This document shows, in pieces, positions 57,121 to 64,000 of a DNA stretch of 64,000 bases. The stretch's first letter is position 1, and each line of letters opens with the position of its first letter. The stretch comes from Methylobacter sp. Lineage in GTDB: Bacteria; Pseudomonadota; Gammaproteobacteria; Methylococcales; Methylomonadaceae. A program made the translations under genes and the position numbers. The notes under the pieces were generated by a model, which made no database searches, had not been told where the DNA came from, and worked only from the letters and a program-made list of their open reading frames with translations. Location: the NCBI GenBank assembly GCA_030699385.1, contig JAUYMY010000073.1, positions 1 through 64,000 of the forward strand. The letters run 5' to 3'.

Positions 57121-59514
57121 ATGAAAAGAATGCTTATCAACGCTACGCAGGCAGAAGAACTGCGAGTCGCCTTGGTAGACGGTCAAAAACTGTACGATTT
57201 TGACATAGAAGTACCTTCGAAAGAACAAAAAAAGTCTAACATTTACAAAGGGATAGTGACCCATGTAGAGCCCAGTTTAGAGGCCGCCTTTGTTAACTAC
57301 GGTGCCGAAAAACACGGTTTTTTACCTTTCAAAGAAATTTCTCCACTCTACCGTAACCGCCAGGAGGGCGTCGAAAACGACGGCCGCCGTCCCGCCATCA
57401 AAGACCTGATCAAAGAAGGCCAGGAAATCGTCGTTCAGATTGAAAAAGAAGAACGCGGCAACAAAGGCGCCGCTTTAACCACTTACATTAGTCTGGCCGG
57501 CACTTATCTGGTGCTGATGCCCAACAACCCCAAAGCCGGCGGCATTTCGCGGCGCATCGAAGGCGAAACCCGCAGCGACCTGCGTGAAGTGATGGCCGCG
57601 CTTGAGATTCCTGAAAGCATGGGACTCATTGTTAGGACAGCCGGTTGCGGCAAAAATGTCGAAGAATTGCAGTGGGATTTAAACTATTTGCTGCAATTAT
57701 GGGAAGCCATAGAACGCTCTGCCGGTGAAAATTCAGCACCGTTTTTGGTGTTTCAAGAAAGCAACGTCATCATCCGCGCCTTACGCGACCATTTGCGTGG
57801 CAATATCGACGAGATTTTGATCGACAATGAAGACGCCTTCATCCTGGTGCAAAACTTCTTAAAACAAGTCATGCCGCACTTTTTGCCCAAAGCAAAACTG
57901 TACCAAGACGCCGTCCCGCTGTTTAACCGCTACCAGATCGAATCGCAAATTGAAGTCGCTTACGGCCGCGAAGTGTCCTTGCCGTCCGGCGGCTCACTGG
58001 TTATCGACCATACCGAAGCGCTGACCTCCATCGACATCAATTCGGCGCGCGCCACCAAAGGTAGCGACATTGAAGAAACCGCACTGAACACCAACCTGGA
58101 AGCGGCCGATGAAATCGCCCGCCAACTGCGCTTGCGCGATTTGGGCGGCCTGTTCGTGATCGACTTCATCGACATGATGTCCAACAAAAACCAAAAAACT
58201 GTCGAAAACCATTTGCGCGACGCGTTAAAAATAGACCGCGCCCGTATCCAGACCAGCCGCATTTCGCGTTTTGGCCTGCTGGAAATGTCCAGACAACGCA
58301 TGCGCCCCTCGCTCGGCGACTCGACCCAACTGCCCTGCCCGCGCTGCAAAGGCCAAGGCACCATTCGCAACGTAGAATCGGTAGCGCTGTCGGTGCTGCG
58401 TATTCTCGAAGAAGAAGCGATGAAAAAAGGCACGGAAAAAGTCATTGCCCATTTGCCTATCGAATGCGCGACCTTTCTGTTAAATGAAAAACGCAGCGCC
58501 ATTGACCAAATTGAAAACCGCCTGAAAGTCGGCATCGTCATCCTGCCGAGCAAGCATCTGGAAACACCGGCTTACGACATTGAGCGCATCAAAGAAAAAG
58601 AAACCGGCGACAACAAAGCCAGCTATTTGCAAATCAAAGCCGAAGACATCAGCATCCCTGAATTTGCCCAGCAAGTAAAACCGATGGTAACCAAAGCCGC
58701 AGTCAAAGAATTTCTGCACGACTCCCCGGCGCCGGTGCAAAGCAAAAACGAATCTGCCGGCCTGATTCAACGCTTCTGGCGTAAATTAGTCGGTTCCGAA
58801 GTAGCGCCTCAAGCCCCCGTAGCGCAAGCGCCGAGAAACAAAGGCAGCAGACCGGGACAGGATCAGGAAAGAGGGCGCGGCCGTGGACGAGGCCCCAAGG
58901 AACGCAACCAAGCGCCCGAACAAGCCTCAGTAGCCAAACAAAAACCGGAACAAAATCAAGAGTCACCACGTCCAAACCGGCCACCACGCGGCCAAGGCAG
59001 AAACGTAAAACGCAATCTTGACCCTGCCAATCTACCGGGAGCAAAAACTGAAGTCGTTAAAAATAAAGTTGTTGCGACTGAGGCTATTGAAACTAACGTT
59101 GTCGAGCTGATTAGCACGGTGACCACAGCTCCGGAATTTGACGTGACTGATATTACGCCAGTTGTTGCAGGCGGAGAGCGCGCTCAGCCTAAAAGAAACA
59201 ACGCCAGACGTGGGCCAAACCGCAGAAGACCGCGCAATCCCAACTACAAAAAGCCGGATGTCGATGGCGAGTCAAACAGCACCTATGACGTAGTCAGCGA
59301 AAGCTACGACGAACCCAGGCCAGCAGCGCCACGCTCCTATGACAATGATTTTGCAGAAAGGGTTGAAAGAACCGAACGCCCACCCGTAAATATCCCTAGT
59401 CCAGCCCACACCGACACGCAGCCACAAGAAACGCCAAAACCGGCGGCTCCCGTAGCTGAACCGGTACCACCGGCCCCAAAACCGGTTGACGTAATAAAGC
59501 AAGAAACAGAATAA
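57121..59514 (+). CDS. rne: Ribonuclease E
   Basis: RNase E is the endonuclease that starts mRNA decay and processes rRNA and tRNA. The 797-residue protein (E. coli 1061) has the S1 domain ([20 protein letters not shown], residues 40-59), the 5' sensor, and the DNase-I-like core with catalytic Asp in [14 protein letters not shown] (about 300-313) and [14 protein letters not shown] (near 345). The zinc-link CPRCKGQG is near residue 404. The non-catalytic half is shorter than in E. coli and rich in Arg, Pro, Gln ([12 protein letters not shown]), fitting RNA and degradosome binding. Confidence 0.96.
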   Translation: MKRMLINATQAEELRVALVDGQKLYDFDIEVPSKEQKKSNIYKGIVTHVEPSLEAAFVNYGAEKHGFLPFKEISPLYRNRQEGVENDGRRPAIKDLIKEGQEIVVQIEKEERGNKGAALTTYISLAGTYLVLMPNNPKAGGISRRIEGETRSDLREVMAALEIPESMGLIVRTAGCGKNVEELQWDLNYLLQLWEAIERSAGENSAPFLVFQESNVIIRALRDHLRGNIDEILIDNEDAFILVQNFLKQVMPHFLPKAKLYQDAVPLFNRYQIESQIEVAYGREVSLPSGGSLVIDHTEALTSIDINSARATKGSDIEETALNTNLEAADEIARQLRLRDLGGLFVIDFIDMMSNKNQKTVENHLRDALKIDRARIQTSRISRFGLLEMSRQRMRPSLGDSTQLPCPRCKGQGTIRNVESVALSVLRILEEEAMKKGTEKVIAHLPIECATFLLNEKRSAIDQIENRLKVGIVILPSKHLETPAYDIERIKEKETGDNKASYLQIKAEDISIPEFAQQVKPMVTKAAVKEFLHDSPAPVQSKNESAGLIQRFWRKLVGSEVAPQAPVAQAPRNKGSRPGQDQERGRGRGRGPKERNQAPEQASVAKQKPEQNQESPRPNRPPRGQGRNVKRNLDPANLPGAKTEVVKNKVVATEAIETNVVELISTVTTAPEFDVTDITPVVAGGERAQPKRNNARRGPNRRRPRNPNYKKPDVDGESNSTYDVVSESYDEPRPAAPRSYDNDFAERVERTERPPVNIPSPAHTDTQPQETPKPAAPVAEPVPPAPKPVDVIKQETE

Positions 59515-59586
59515 GGATTCAACCTGTTCGAACAAGAGTCCAGGCGGTTCCCTGTAAAAGACTAAATGCCGAATGGCCTTTTATTC

Positions 59587-59629
59587 ACCACGGAGCACAC
59601 GAAAAATTAAACTTCGTGCGCTTCGTGGT
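59587..59629. repeat. Dispersed palindromic CACGAAG repeat, copy 5
   Basis: ACCACGGAGCACACGAA pairs with TTCGTGCGCTTCGTGGT around a short AT loop. It lies 72 bases after the rne stop and may end that transcript. The last eight codons of the transposase remnant on the other strand lie inside it. Confidence 0.8.
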
Positions 59630-60029
59630 TGCTTTTACTCTTTTCACAGACGTCCTGAAATAGAGGCAATAGCATTTCCATTTGTTTGACCAGCTGCTGC
59701 AAGGCAGAGGCCGATATGCCGACATATTTATCAATCCGGATCAATTTAAAAAATAGCGAGATTTGATCGGTGCCTACGCCGCGCCCTAAGCAGAAAACGT
59801 AGAGCGTCGCAAAGACTAATACTCTAACCCTCGGCGCTTTCCCACAGCGATGATTCGGGTACAGGGCGCGGTTTTTTTGCGCTTTAAGATGGCGACGGAC
59901 GCTACTTTTTGAGCCGTTAATGAGGTCAGCTAGTTTGCGAAAGCTGCTTTTGCCGCTCTCTTTAATTTGAGTAAAAATCGCTACACCGGTAGCTCGTATT
60001 GTTTGGGTTTTTAATGGCTCATTCTGCAA
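59607..60029 (-). pseudogene. Transposase N-terminal remnant (DUF6399-like)
   Basis: The 140-residue frame has an N-terminal helix-turn-helix-like part (SSFRKLADLINGSKSSVRRH) and then VFCLGRGVGTDQISLFFKLI with GISASALQQLVKQMEMLL. From memory this is the N-terminal pattern of a large insertion-sequence transposase family carrying DUF6399; those proteins are several times longer. The catalytic part is missing: the frame ends in NHEAHEV, the translation of dispersed repeat copy 5. The start is a TTG without ribosome binding site. I see no terminal inverted repeats. Confidence 0.5.
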
Positions 60030-60522
60030 AATGATACAAAAGTTTAGTTGATTATTCTGCTTTTTTGTCCCGGTTTAAATGAGAAGCCGAAGAAAGCATA
60101 TGTAAGGTTGATTGGAAAAGTTGGAAACTATAGCAGTTACCAGGGCTACCGCATTTGACTTTTAAACTTAAACTAAAATCAATTACTTAAGTTTTTTTTC
60201 GTGGTTTTTATGAGATTTCACACCATTTCAACCAATTGATTATAAATAGATTTTATTTATATGCGCTCACCCTGTAGCAGTTACCCCTTCAAATCCGATA
60301 ATTATCGATTGCATTTATGAGTTGAGTGTAAGCTTTAAAAAAAACCACAACTGCCGATAAAAGGAGTAACAGGGGAATTGCCGGTTTATTGCCGCCCTCC
60401 CTACAAGATACCCATAGAAAAACTCTAACATATTGCCACAAAAGCATATTTTTAATATGGGCATTTTTTATGCTAGATACTTTATGAGTATCATGTAATT
60501 AAAACTTTTTTGGAGCACGGTC
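60030..60522. other. Intergenic region before the small unknown genes
   Basis: Roughly 490 AT-rich bases with no convincing gene. TAGCAGTTACC occurs twice (near 60130 and 60276). A sigma54-like element is listed separately. The left part could contain the decayed end of the insertion sequence. Confidence 0.5.
60459..60474 (+). promoter_or_regulatory. Sigma54-like element upstream of a small unknown gene
   Basis: GGGCATTTTTTATGCT keeps GG and GC at RpoN spacing and has the same GCAT...ATGC layout as the fliE promoter. It ends 48 bases before the ATG at 60523. In AT-rich DNA a chance match is quite possible. A sigma70 -35 TTGCCA also lies at 60433. Confidence 0.35.
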
Positions 60523-60726
60523 ATGACAACACAAAATACCAACACAGCAGATCCATCCTGGACTATATTTATCGAAACATTAAGCGATGAATTTACCGCA
60601 AGAACAGGATTCGGGGTCTATGCACATATCACACCTGTGGATGTTGACCAGGCCTATCAGGAATATCAACAACGCAATGCACCCATGCGGCTGTTCGCTC
60701 GTGACTATGTACGCACTTATGCTTAG
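60523..60726 (+). CDS. Small unknown protein, 67 residues
   Basis: I do not recognise this protein. It is soluble, without signal peptide or membrane helix. WTIFIETLSDEFTARTGFGV (residues 13-32) and DVDQAYQEYQQRNAPMRLFA suggest two helices. A good ribosome binding site GGAG stands seven bases before the ATG, and a sigma54-like element lies upstream, which together support a real gene. A second small gene follows 100 bases downstream on the same strand. Confidence 0.65.
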   Translation: MTTQNTNTADPSWTIFIETLSDEFTARTGFGVYAHITPVDVDQAYQEYQQRNAPMRLFARDYVRTYA

Positions 60727-60826
60727 TCGCTTAGTAACACATTTTTCCCAACACCGGCAGTTGGCGTTGTTAACAAAGTCCCGACAACGCCATTGCCGTA
60801 TTTTTAATTAACCAATAGAGTTTTCG

Positions 60827-61147
60827 ATGAGCCAGATAGTTACACAAAAAACACCGCCTACCCACATCCAGACATCAAGAGGCGAATTAATCGTCAAAGG
60901 TGTCGCCACCACGGTCGCGGCAGCGACTATCATAGAAACCGGAAAAGGCGTGATAACAACATTGGCCAAACATCCACTGATTGTCCTCGGCCTGGGTATT
61001 ACCGCAGGTTTTTTAACGCATAAATACCGTAAAGAGATTATTTTGGTCAGCAGCAAAACCGCAGAACAAGGCAAAAATTTCATTTTGCAGCAAAAAGAAA
61101 ATCTTAAAGATCTGATTGCCGAAACACAACAAGACACTGACCACTAA
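60827..61147 (+). CDS. Small unknown membrane protein, 106 residues
   Basis: The protein has a hydrophobic segment near residues 48-65 (HPLIVLGLGITAGFLTHKYR), a weakly hydrophobic Ala/Thr-rich stretch before it (GVATTVAAATIIETGKGV), and a charged, helical C-terminal part (GKNFILQQKENLKDLIAE). A membrane-anchored helical protein is likely; the function is unknown. Its last four bases overlap the stop of the convergent deacetylase-like gene. GAG lies six bases before the ATG. Confidence 0.7.
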   Translation: MSQIVTQKTPPTHIQTSRGELIVKGVATTVAAATIIETGKGVITTLAKHPLIVLGLGITAGFLTHKYRKEIILVSSKTAEQGKNFILQQKENLKDLIAETQQDTDH

Positions 61148-62076
61148 ACTAAGCGCTTCATCAGCGTCTTAATATGAATAGCGGTGCTCGCCGCTAACGC
61201 CTTGAGGTTATAACCGCCCTCCAATGCTGAAATAATCCGCCCATTACAATAGCTGTCGGCAATAGCCATCAACTCTTGGGTAAGCCAGGCAAAATCATCT
61301 TCAACCAAACGAATAGACGCCAACGGATCATCTTTGTGCGCATCAAAACCGGCAGAAATCAACAACAACTCGGGTTTGAATTTTCTCAGCGCCGGCAAAA
61401 TAATACCGCTGTATTTCTGTCTGAATTCATCCCCCGTATCACCCGCAGCCAGCGGCACATTGATGATATTACCAGCGCCGGTTTCTTCCGGATATCCGGT
61501 GCCGGGATAATGCGGCATTTCATGGCTGGAGACATAAAGTACATTGGGCTGATGGTAAAAAGCCGCCTGTGTGCCGTTGCCGTGATGGACATCAAAATCA
61601 ACAATGGCGATACGCTCAAGTTGGTGGTGGTGTTGCGCATAAGCTGCGGCAATGGCAATGTTATTGAACAGGCAAAAACCCATGGCTAAGGTCGGTTCGG
61701 CATGATGTCCGGGCGGGCGTATCGCGCAAAAAGCATTGTCCGCTGCACCGCTCAACACCTTGTCAACGGCGTCGCACACCGCGCCAACAGCGCGAAATGC
61801 GGCTTGCCCCGATCCGGTTGATAACACCGTATCCTGATCCAAATAATGCGTGCCTTGCTCTGGGATGGCCGCAACAATAGTGTCAATATGAAACTGAGGA
61901 TGAATCAGCCGGACTTGCTGCTCGGTGCCAAGTGGCGGCGATGGCCGGATTAAACCGGCAAAATTTTGCCCGGACACTGCCCGATCTATAACGATGATAC
62001 GATCCGGGCATTCAGGATGCCCGGCACCGGTTTGGTGAAAAAGAAAATCAGGGTGACTGTAATAAAGCGTCTTCAT
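61144..62076 (-). CDS. Histone-deacetylase-family amidohydrolase
   Basis: Bacterial members of this zinc hydrolase family (HdaH/AcuC type) deacetylate polyamines or proteins. The 310 residues show HPECPDRI near residue 19, the catalytic histidines in RPPGHHAEPTLAMGFCLFNN (near 117), metal ligands in DFDVHHGNGTQAAFY, SSHEMPHYPGTG and Asp in SAGFDAHKDDPLA. It is ten bases downstream of an NTP-pyrophosphohydrolase-like gene, so the two are likely one operon. The substrate is not clear. Confidence 0.93.
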   Translation of the reverse strand: MKTLYYSHPDFLFHQTGAGHPECPDRIIVIDRAVSGQNFAGLIRPSPPLGTEQQVRLIHPQFHIDTIVAAIPEQGTHYLDQDTVLSTGSGQAAFRAVGAVCDAVDKVLSGAADNAFCAIRPPGHHAEPTLAMGFCLFNNIAIAAAYAQHHHQLERIAIVDFDVHHGNGTQAAFYHQPNVLYVSSHEMPHYPGTGYPEETGAGNIINVPLAAGDTGDEFRQKYSGIILPALRKFKPELLLISAGFDAHKDDPLASIRLVEDDFAWLTQELMAIADSYCNGRIISALEGGYNLKALAASTAIHIKTLMKRLV

Positions 62077-62086
62077 CTGGACTCAA

Positions 62087-62575
62087 TCATTCAAAAAGAC
62101 AGTCGCTCAAATCCGGCACTTTAGCCGACTCTGACATCTTGCTCTCATGAACCATTTGAAAAGCCTTGTCGAAGTCCGCATTAATAAAACTGCGCGACAA
62201 CTGTGAGCACAAACAATAAAGCGCCGAATAATCATCAACCTTGCCGGAACTGCAGGCATTTATTTTGTCAGACAACAGACGCATCAAAGACACCACAAAG
62301 CCATCATGCCGCCAGCTAACCGACTGCTCTGTGACATCACTGCCCTGCTGCGCAATTGCGCCCAATGCGCAATAAGCAAGATTAACCAGCCCGGTCAATA
62401 TCTGCACCATGTCACCGGCTTTAATGGCTTTTAACACCACGCTGCCATCGGCCATTAATAAGGCTTCACGCATCACAATGTCCATGTCGGATAAATGCCG
62501 ATTTTCACCCGGTTCCGCTTGCGGGCATGAAACAGCGTCATGAAATTGTCTAACTAACTTTACGTGCTTGTTCAT
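62087..62575 (-). CDS. Unknown protein, possible all-alpha NTP-pyrophosphohydrolase fold
   Basis: The 162-residue protein begins KHVKLVRQFHDAVSCPQAEP, which resembles the VREFHEAFG start of MazG/HisE-like pyrophosphohydrolases. The next helices DIVMREALLMADGSVVLKAI and GDMVQILTGLVNLAYCALGA sit where EExxE and a DxxxD-type metal motif would be, but several acidic residues are missing, so catalysis is doubtful. The C-terminal half (ALYCLCSQLSRSFINADFDK) is unfamiliar. It is upstream of the deacetylase-like gene and probably co-transcribed. Confidence 0.65.
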   Translation of the reverse strand: MNKHVKLVRQFHDAVSCPQAEPGENRHLSDMDIVMREALLMADGSVVLKAIKAGDMVQILTGLVNLAYCALGAIAQQGSDVTEQSVSWRHDGFVVSLMRLLSDKINACSSGKVDDYSALYCLCSQLSRSFINADFDKAFQMVHESKMSESAKVPDLSDCLFE

Positions 62576-62874
62576 GGTCTTATCCTCTGTCTATGATGGC
62601 GATTCGGTTAGAGATACCAAATCAGTCGGTTTAAAGACATCGCCGATGTAAGGCGATAAGCAGATCAAACTAAAGCGATTTCCTGAAAAAAACAGCTCCA
62701 AATAATTGTCCACGCTTAGCACGAAAAGCTAAAAGCAGGCATTTCCAGGCGACACAAAAATAAGCAAAGCTATTATTTTTACTGCTTCTTTTCGTAGTTT
62801 TTTGTGATAAGCGCGGACTCTATTTTTTTACAGACCATGATTAGCAAGGGATGTTATTTTAAATCAAGCGTGGC
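62576..62874. other. Gap between ftsK and the NTPase-like gene
   Basis: About 300 AT-rich bases without a credible gene. A small hairpin ATCGCC-N7-GGCGAT lies at 62639-62657. The promoter of the leftward operon should be here. I see no good terminator for ftsK. Confidence 0.4.
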
Positions 62875-64000
62875 TTAATCCCTGACCGGTGCTGGCGCCA
62901 ATACAACCCTTGAACCATTGCTTTCAGGCGGGCTGACCACGCCAGCCGCCTCCATCTCTTCAATCATCGTCGCCGCACGATTGTAGCCGACTTTAAAGCG
63001 CCGTTGCACGCTGGATATTGAGGCTTTGCGCGATTCGGTCACAAACTGCACAGCCTCGTCATACAAGGCATCACTTTCGGAATCGCCACCATTGCCGCCA
63101 CCTGAACTGTAGCCATCGCCGGAATCGGACGATTCGCGGGTAATGTCTTCCAGATAATTCGGTGGCGCAGTTTGTTTTAAAAATTCGACCACACGATGTA
63201 CTTCATGGTCATCGACAAAAGCGCCATGGGCGCGAATGGGGATGCTGGTGCCTGACGGTAAAAACAGCATGTCGCCGTTGCCTAGCAGTGTTTCCGCGCC
63301 GCCCTGGTCGAGGATAGTGCGGGAATCGATACGCGATGATACTTGGAATGAAATTCGGGTTGGCACGTTGGCTTTAATCAAGCCGGTCAACACGTCGACC
63401 GAGGGCCGCTGCGTAGCCAGAATCAAATGAATGCCGGCCGCCCGCGCTTTTTGCGCCAGCCGGGCAATCAGTTCTTCGACTTTTTTACCGACAATCATCA
63501 TCATGTCGGCCAATTCGTCGATGACGATGACGATGCTCGGCAGTGTCGTTAATACAGGATAATCCTGCCCATCTTCCAGCGGGTTCAGCAGTTGAAACAT
63601 CGGATCTCTGATGGTCTCGCCGCGTGCTGTGGCTTCTTCTACCAACTGATTGAATCCGGCCAGATTCCTGACACCCATTTTGGACATCAGTTTATAGCGC
63701 CGCTCCATTTCGGCAACAGCCCAACGTAGCGCGTTACTGGCTTCTTTCATGTCAGTAACAACGGGCGTCAACAAATGCGGAATGTCCTCATAAACCGACA
63801 ACTCCAACATCTTCGGGTCGATCATAATCAAACGCACCTGCTGCGGCGTCGCTTTATATAACAAGCTAAGAATCATGGTGTTAATGGCGACCGATTTACC
63901 GGAACCGGTGGTGCCTGCGACCAGCGCATGGGGCATTTTGCCCAAATCCGCCACCATCGGCACACCGGATATATCTTTGCCCATCGCCAGCGTCAACAGC
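62875..64000 (-). CDS. ftsK: DNA translocase FtsK, C-terminal part
   Basis: FtsK pumps chromosomal DNA through the closing septum. The window holds the last 375 or so residues; the start lies beyond the right edge. The motor domain has Walker [40 protein letters not shown], Walker [14 protein letters not shown] and [20 protein letters not shown]. After a Gly/Ser-rich linker comes the gamma winged helix ([20 protein letters not shown], then [20 protein letters not shown]) that reads KOPS sites. Confidence 0.96.
   Translation of the reverse strand, partial: LLTLAMGKDISGVPMVADLGKMPHALVAGTTGSGKSVAINTMILSLLYKATPQQVRLIMIDPKMLELSVYEDIPHLLTPVVTDMKEASNALRWAVAEMERRYKLMSKMGVRNLAGFNQLVEEATARGETIRDPMFQLLNPLEDGQDYPVLTTLPSIVIVIDELADMMMIVGKKVEELIARLAQKARAAGIHLILATQRPSVDVLTGLIKANVPTRISFQVSSRIDSRTILDQGGAETLLGNGDMLFLPSGTSIPIRAHGAFVDDHEVHRVVEFLKQTAPPNYLEDITRESSDSGDGYSSGGGNGGDSESDALYDEAVQFVTESRKASISSVQRRFKVGYNRAATMIEEMEAAGVVSPPESNGSRVVLAPAPVRD

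Noticed and set aside
57960-58553. Minus-strand frame of 197 codons inside rne
   Set aside because: It lies within the catalytic core of RNase E, which is unmistakable on the plus strand.

Overview
The window is a piece of a gammaproteobacterial chromosome. The evidence is gene order: fleQ-fleSR-fliEFGHIJK, trpFBA-accD-folC-SPOR-cvpA-purF-metZ, rne divergent from rluC-HAD-sppA, rpsF-rpsR-DUF2232-rplI, and hflK-hflC-hisZ-purA are the arrangements of Pseudomonas and its relatives. waaA and fliF-type flagellar genes show a Gram-negative, flagellated cell. A methanotroph-like (Methylococcales) host is my impression from the proteins and the dispersed repeats; no methane-oxidation gene lies in the window, so this is not proven.

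Layout. 1-9.7 kb: a complete type I-E CRISPR-Cas locus read leftwards (cas3-cse1-cse2-cas7-cas5-cas6e-cas1-cas2, leader, array); the array runs off the left edge. 9.7-15.8 kb: ccmB, ccmA and rlmB, then an AT-rich AIPR-family anti-phage gene wedged between rlmB and rnr, two genes that are neighbours in E. coli. 16-19.7 kb: tRNA-Leu(CAG) with a near-perfect sigma70 promoter, tsaC, a small unknown gene, purA and hisZ. 19.8-23.4 kb: hflC and hflK, a stand-alone FtsH-like (M41) zinc peptidase with an intrinsic terminator in its leader, and ihfB. 23.4-27 kb: waaA and the rpsF-rpsR-DUF2232-rplI ribosomal operon. 27-38.9 kb: the early flagellar regulon, with sigma54-type promoters in front of fliE and fleS. 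39-42.5 kb: a CorC-type protein, a tandem FHA protein and metZ. 42.6-52.7 kb: purF, cvpA, a SPOR protein, folC, accD, trpA, trpB, trpF, a His-rich membrane protein, truA and an L,D-transpeptidase. 52.9-59.5 kb: an orphan OmpR-type regulator with a PepSY protein, sppA, a HAD phosphatase, rluC and rne with a long leader. 59.6-64 kb: a transposase remnant, two small unknown genes, a histone-deacetylase-like amidohydrolase, an NTP-pyrophosphohydrolase-like protein and the 3' part of ftsK.

Most interesting points: (1) the AIPR gene is fused by overlap into the rnr-rlmB operon, 2 kb from a CRISPR-Cas locus that itself sits where ccmC would be expected; (2) an FtsH-protease-domain-like protein without an ATPase is encoded just upstream of hflKC, the known modulators of FtsH, behind a textbook terminator in its 5' leader; (3) a family of palindromic CACGAAG-type dispersed repeats marks gene ends, may supply the apparent N-terminus of an L,D-transpeptidase, and flanks the place where the partner kinase of the orphan response regulator is missing.
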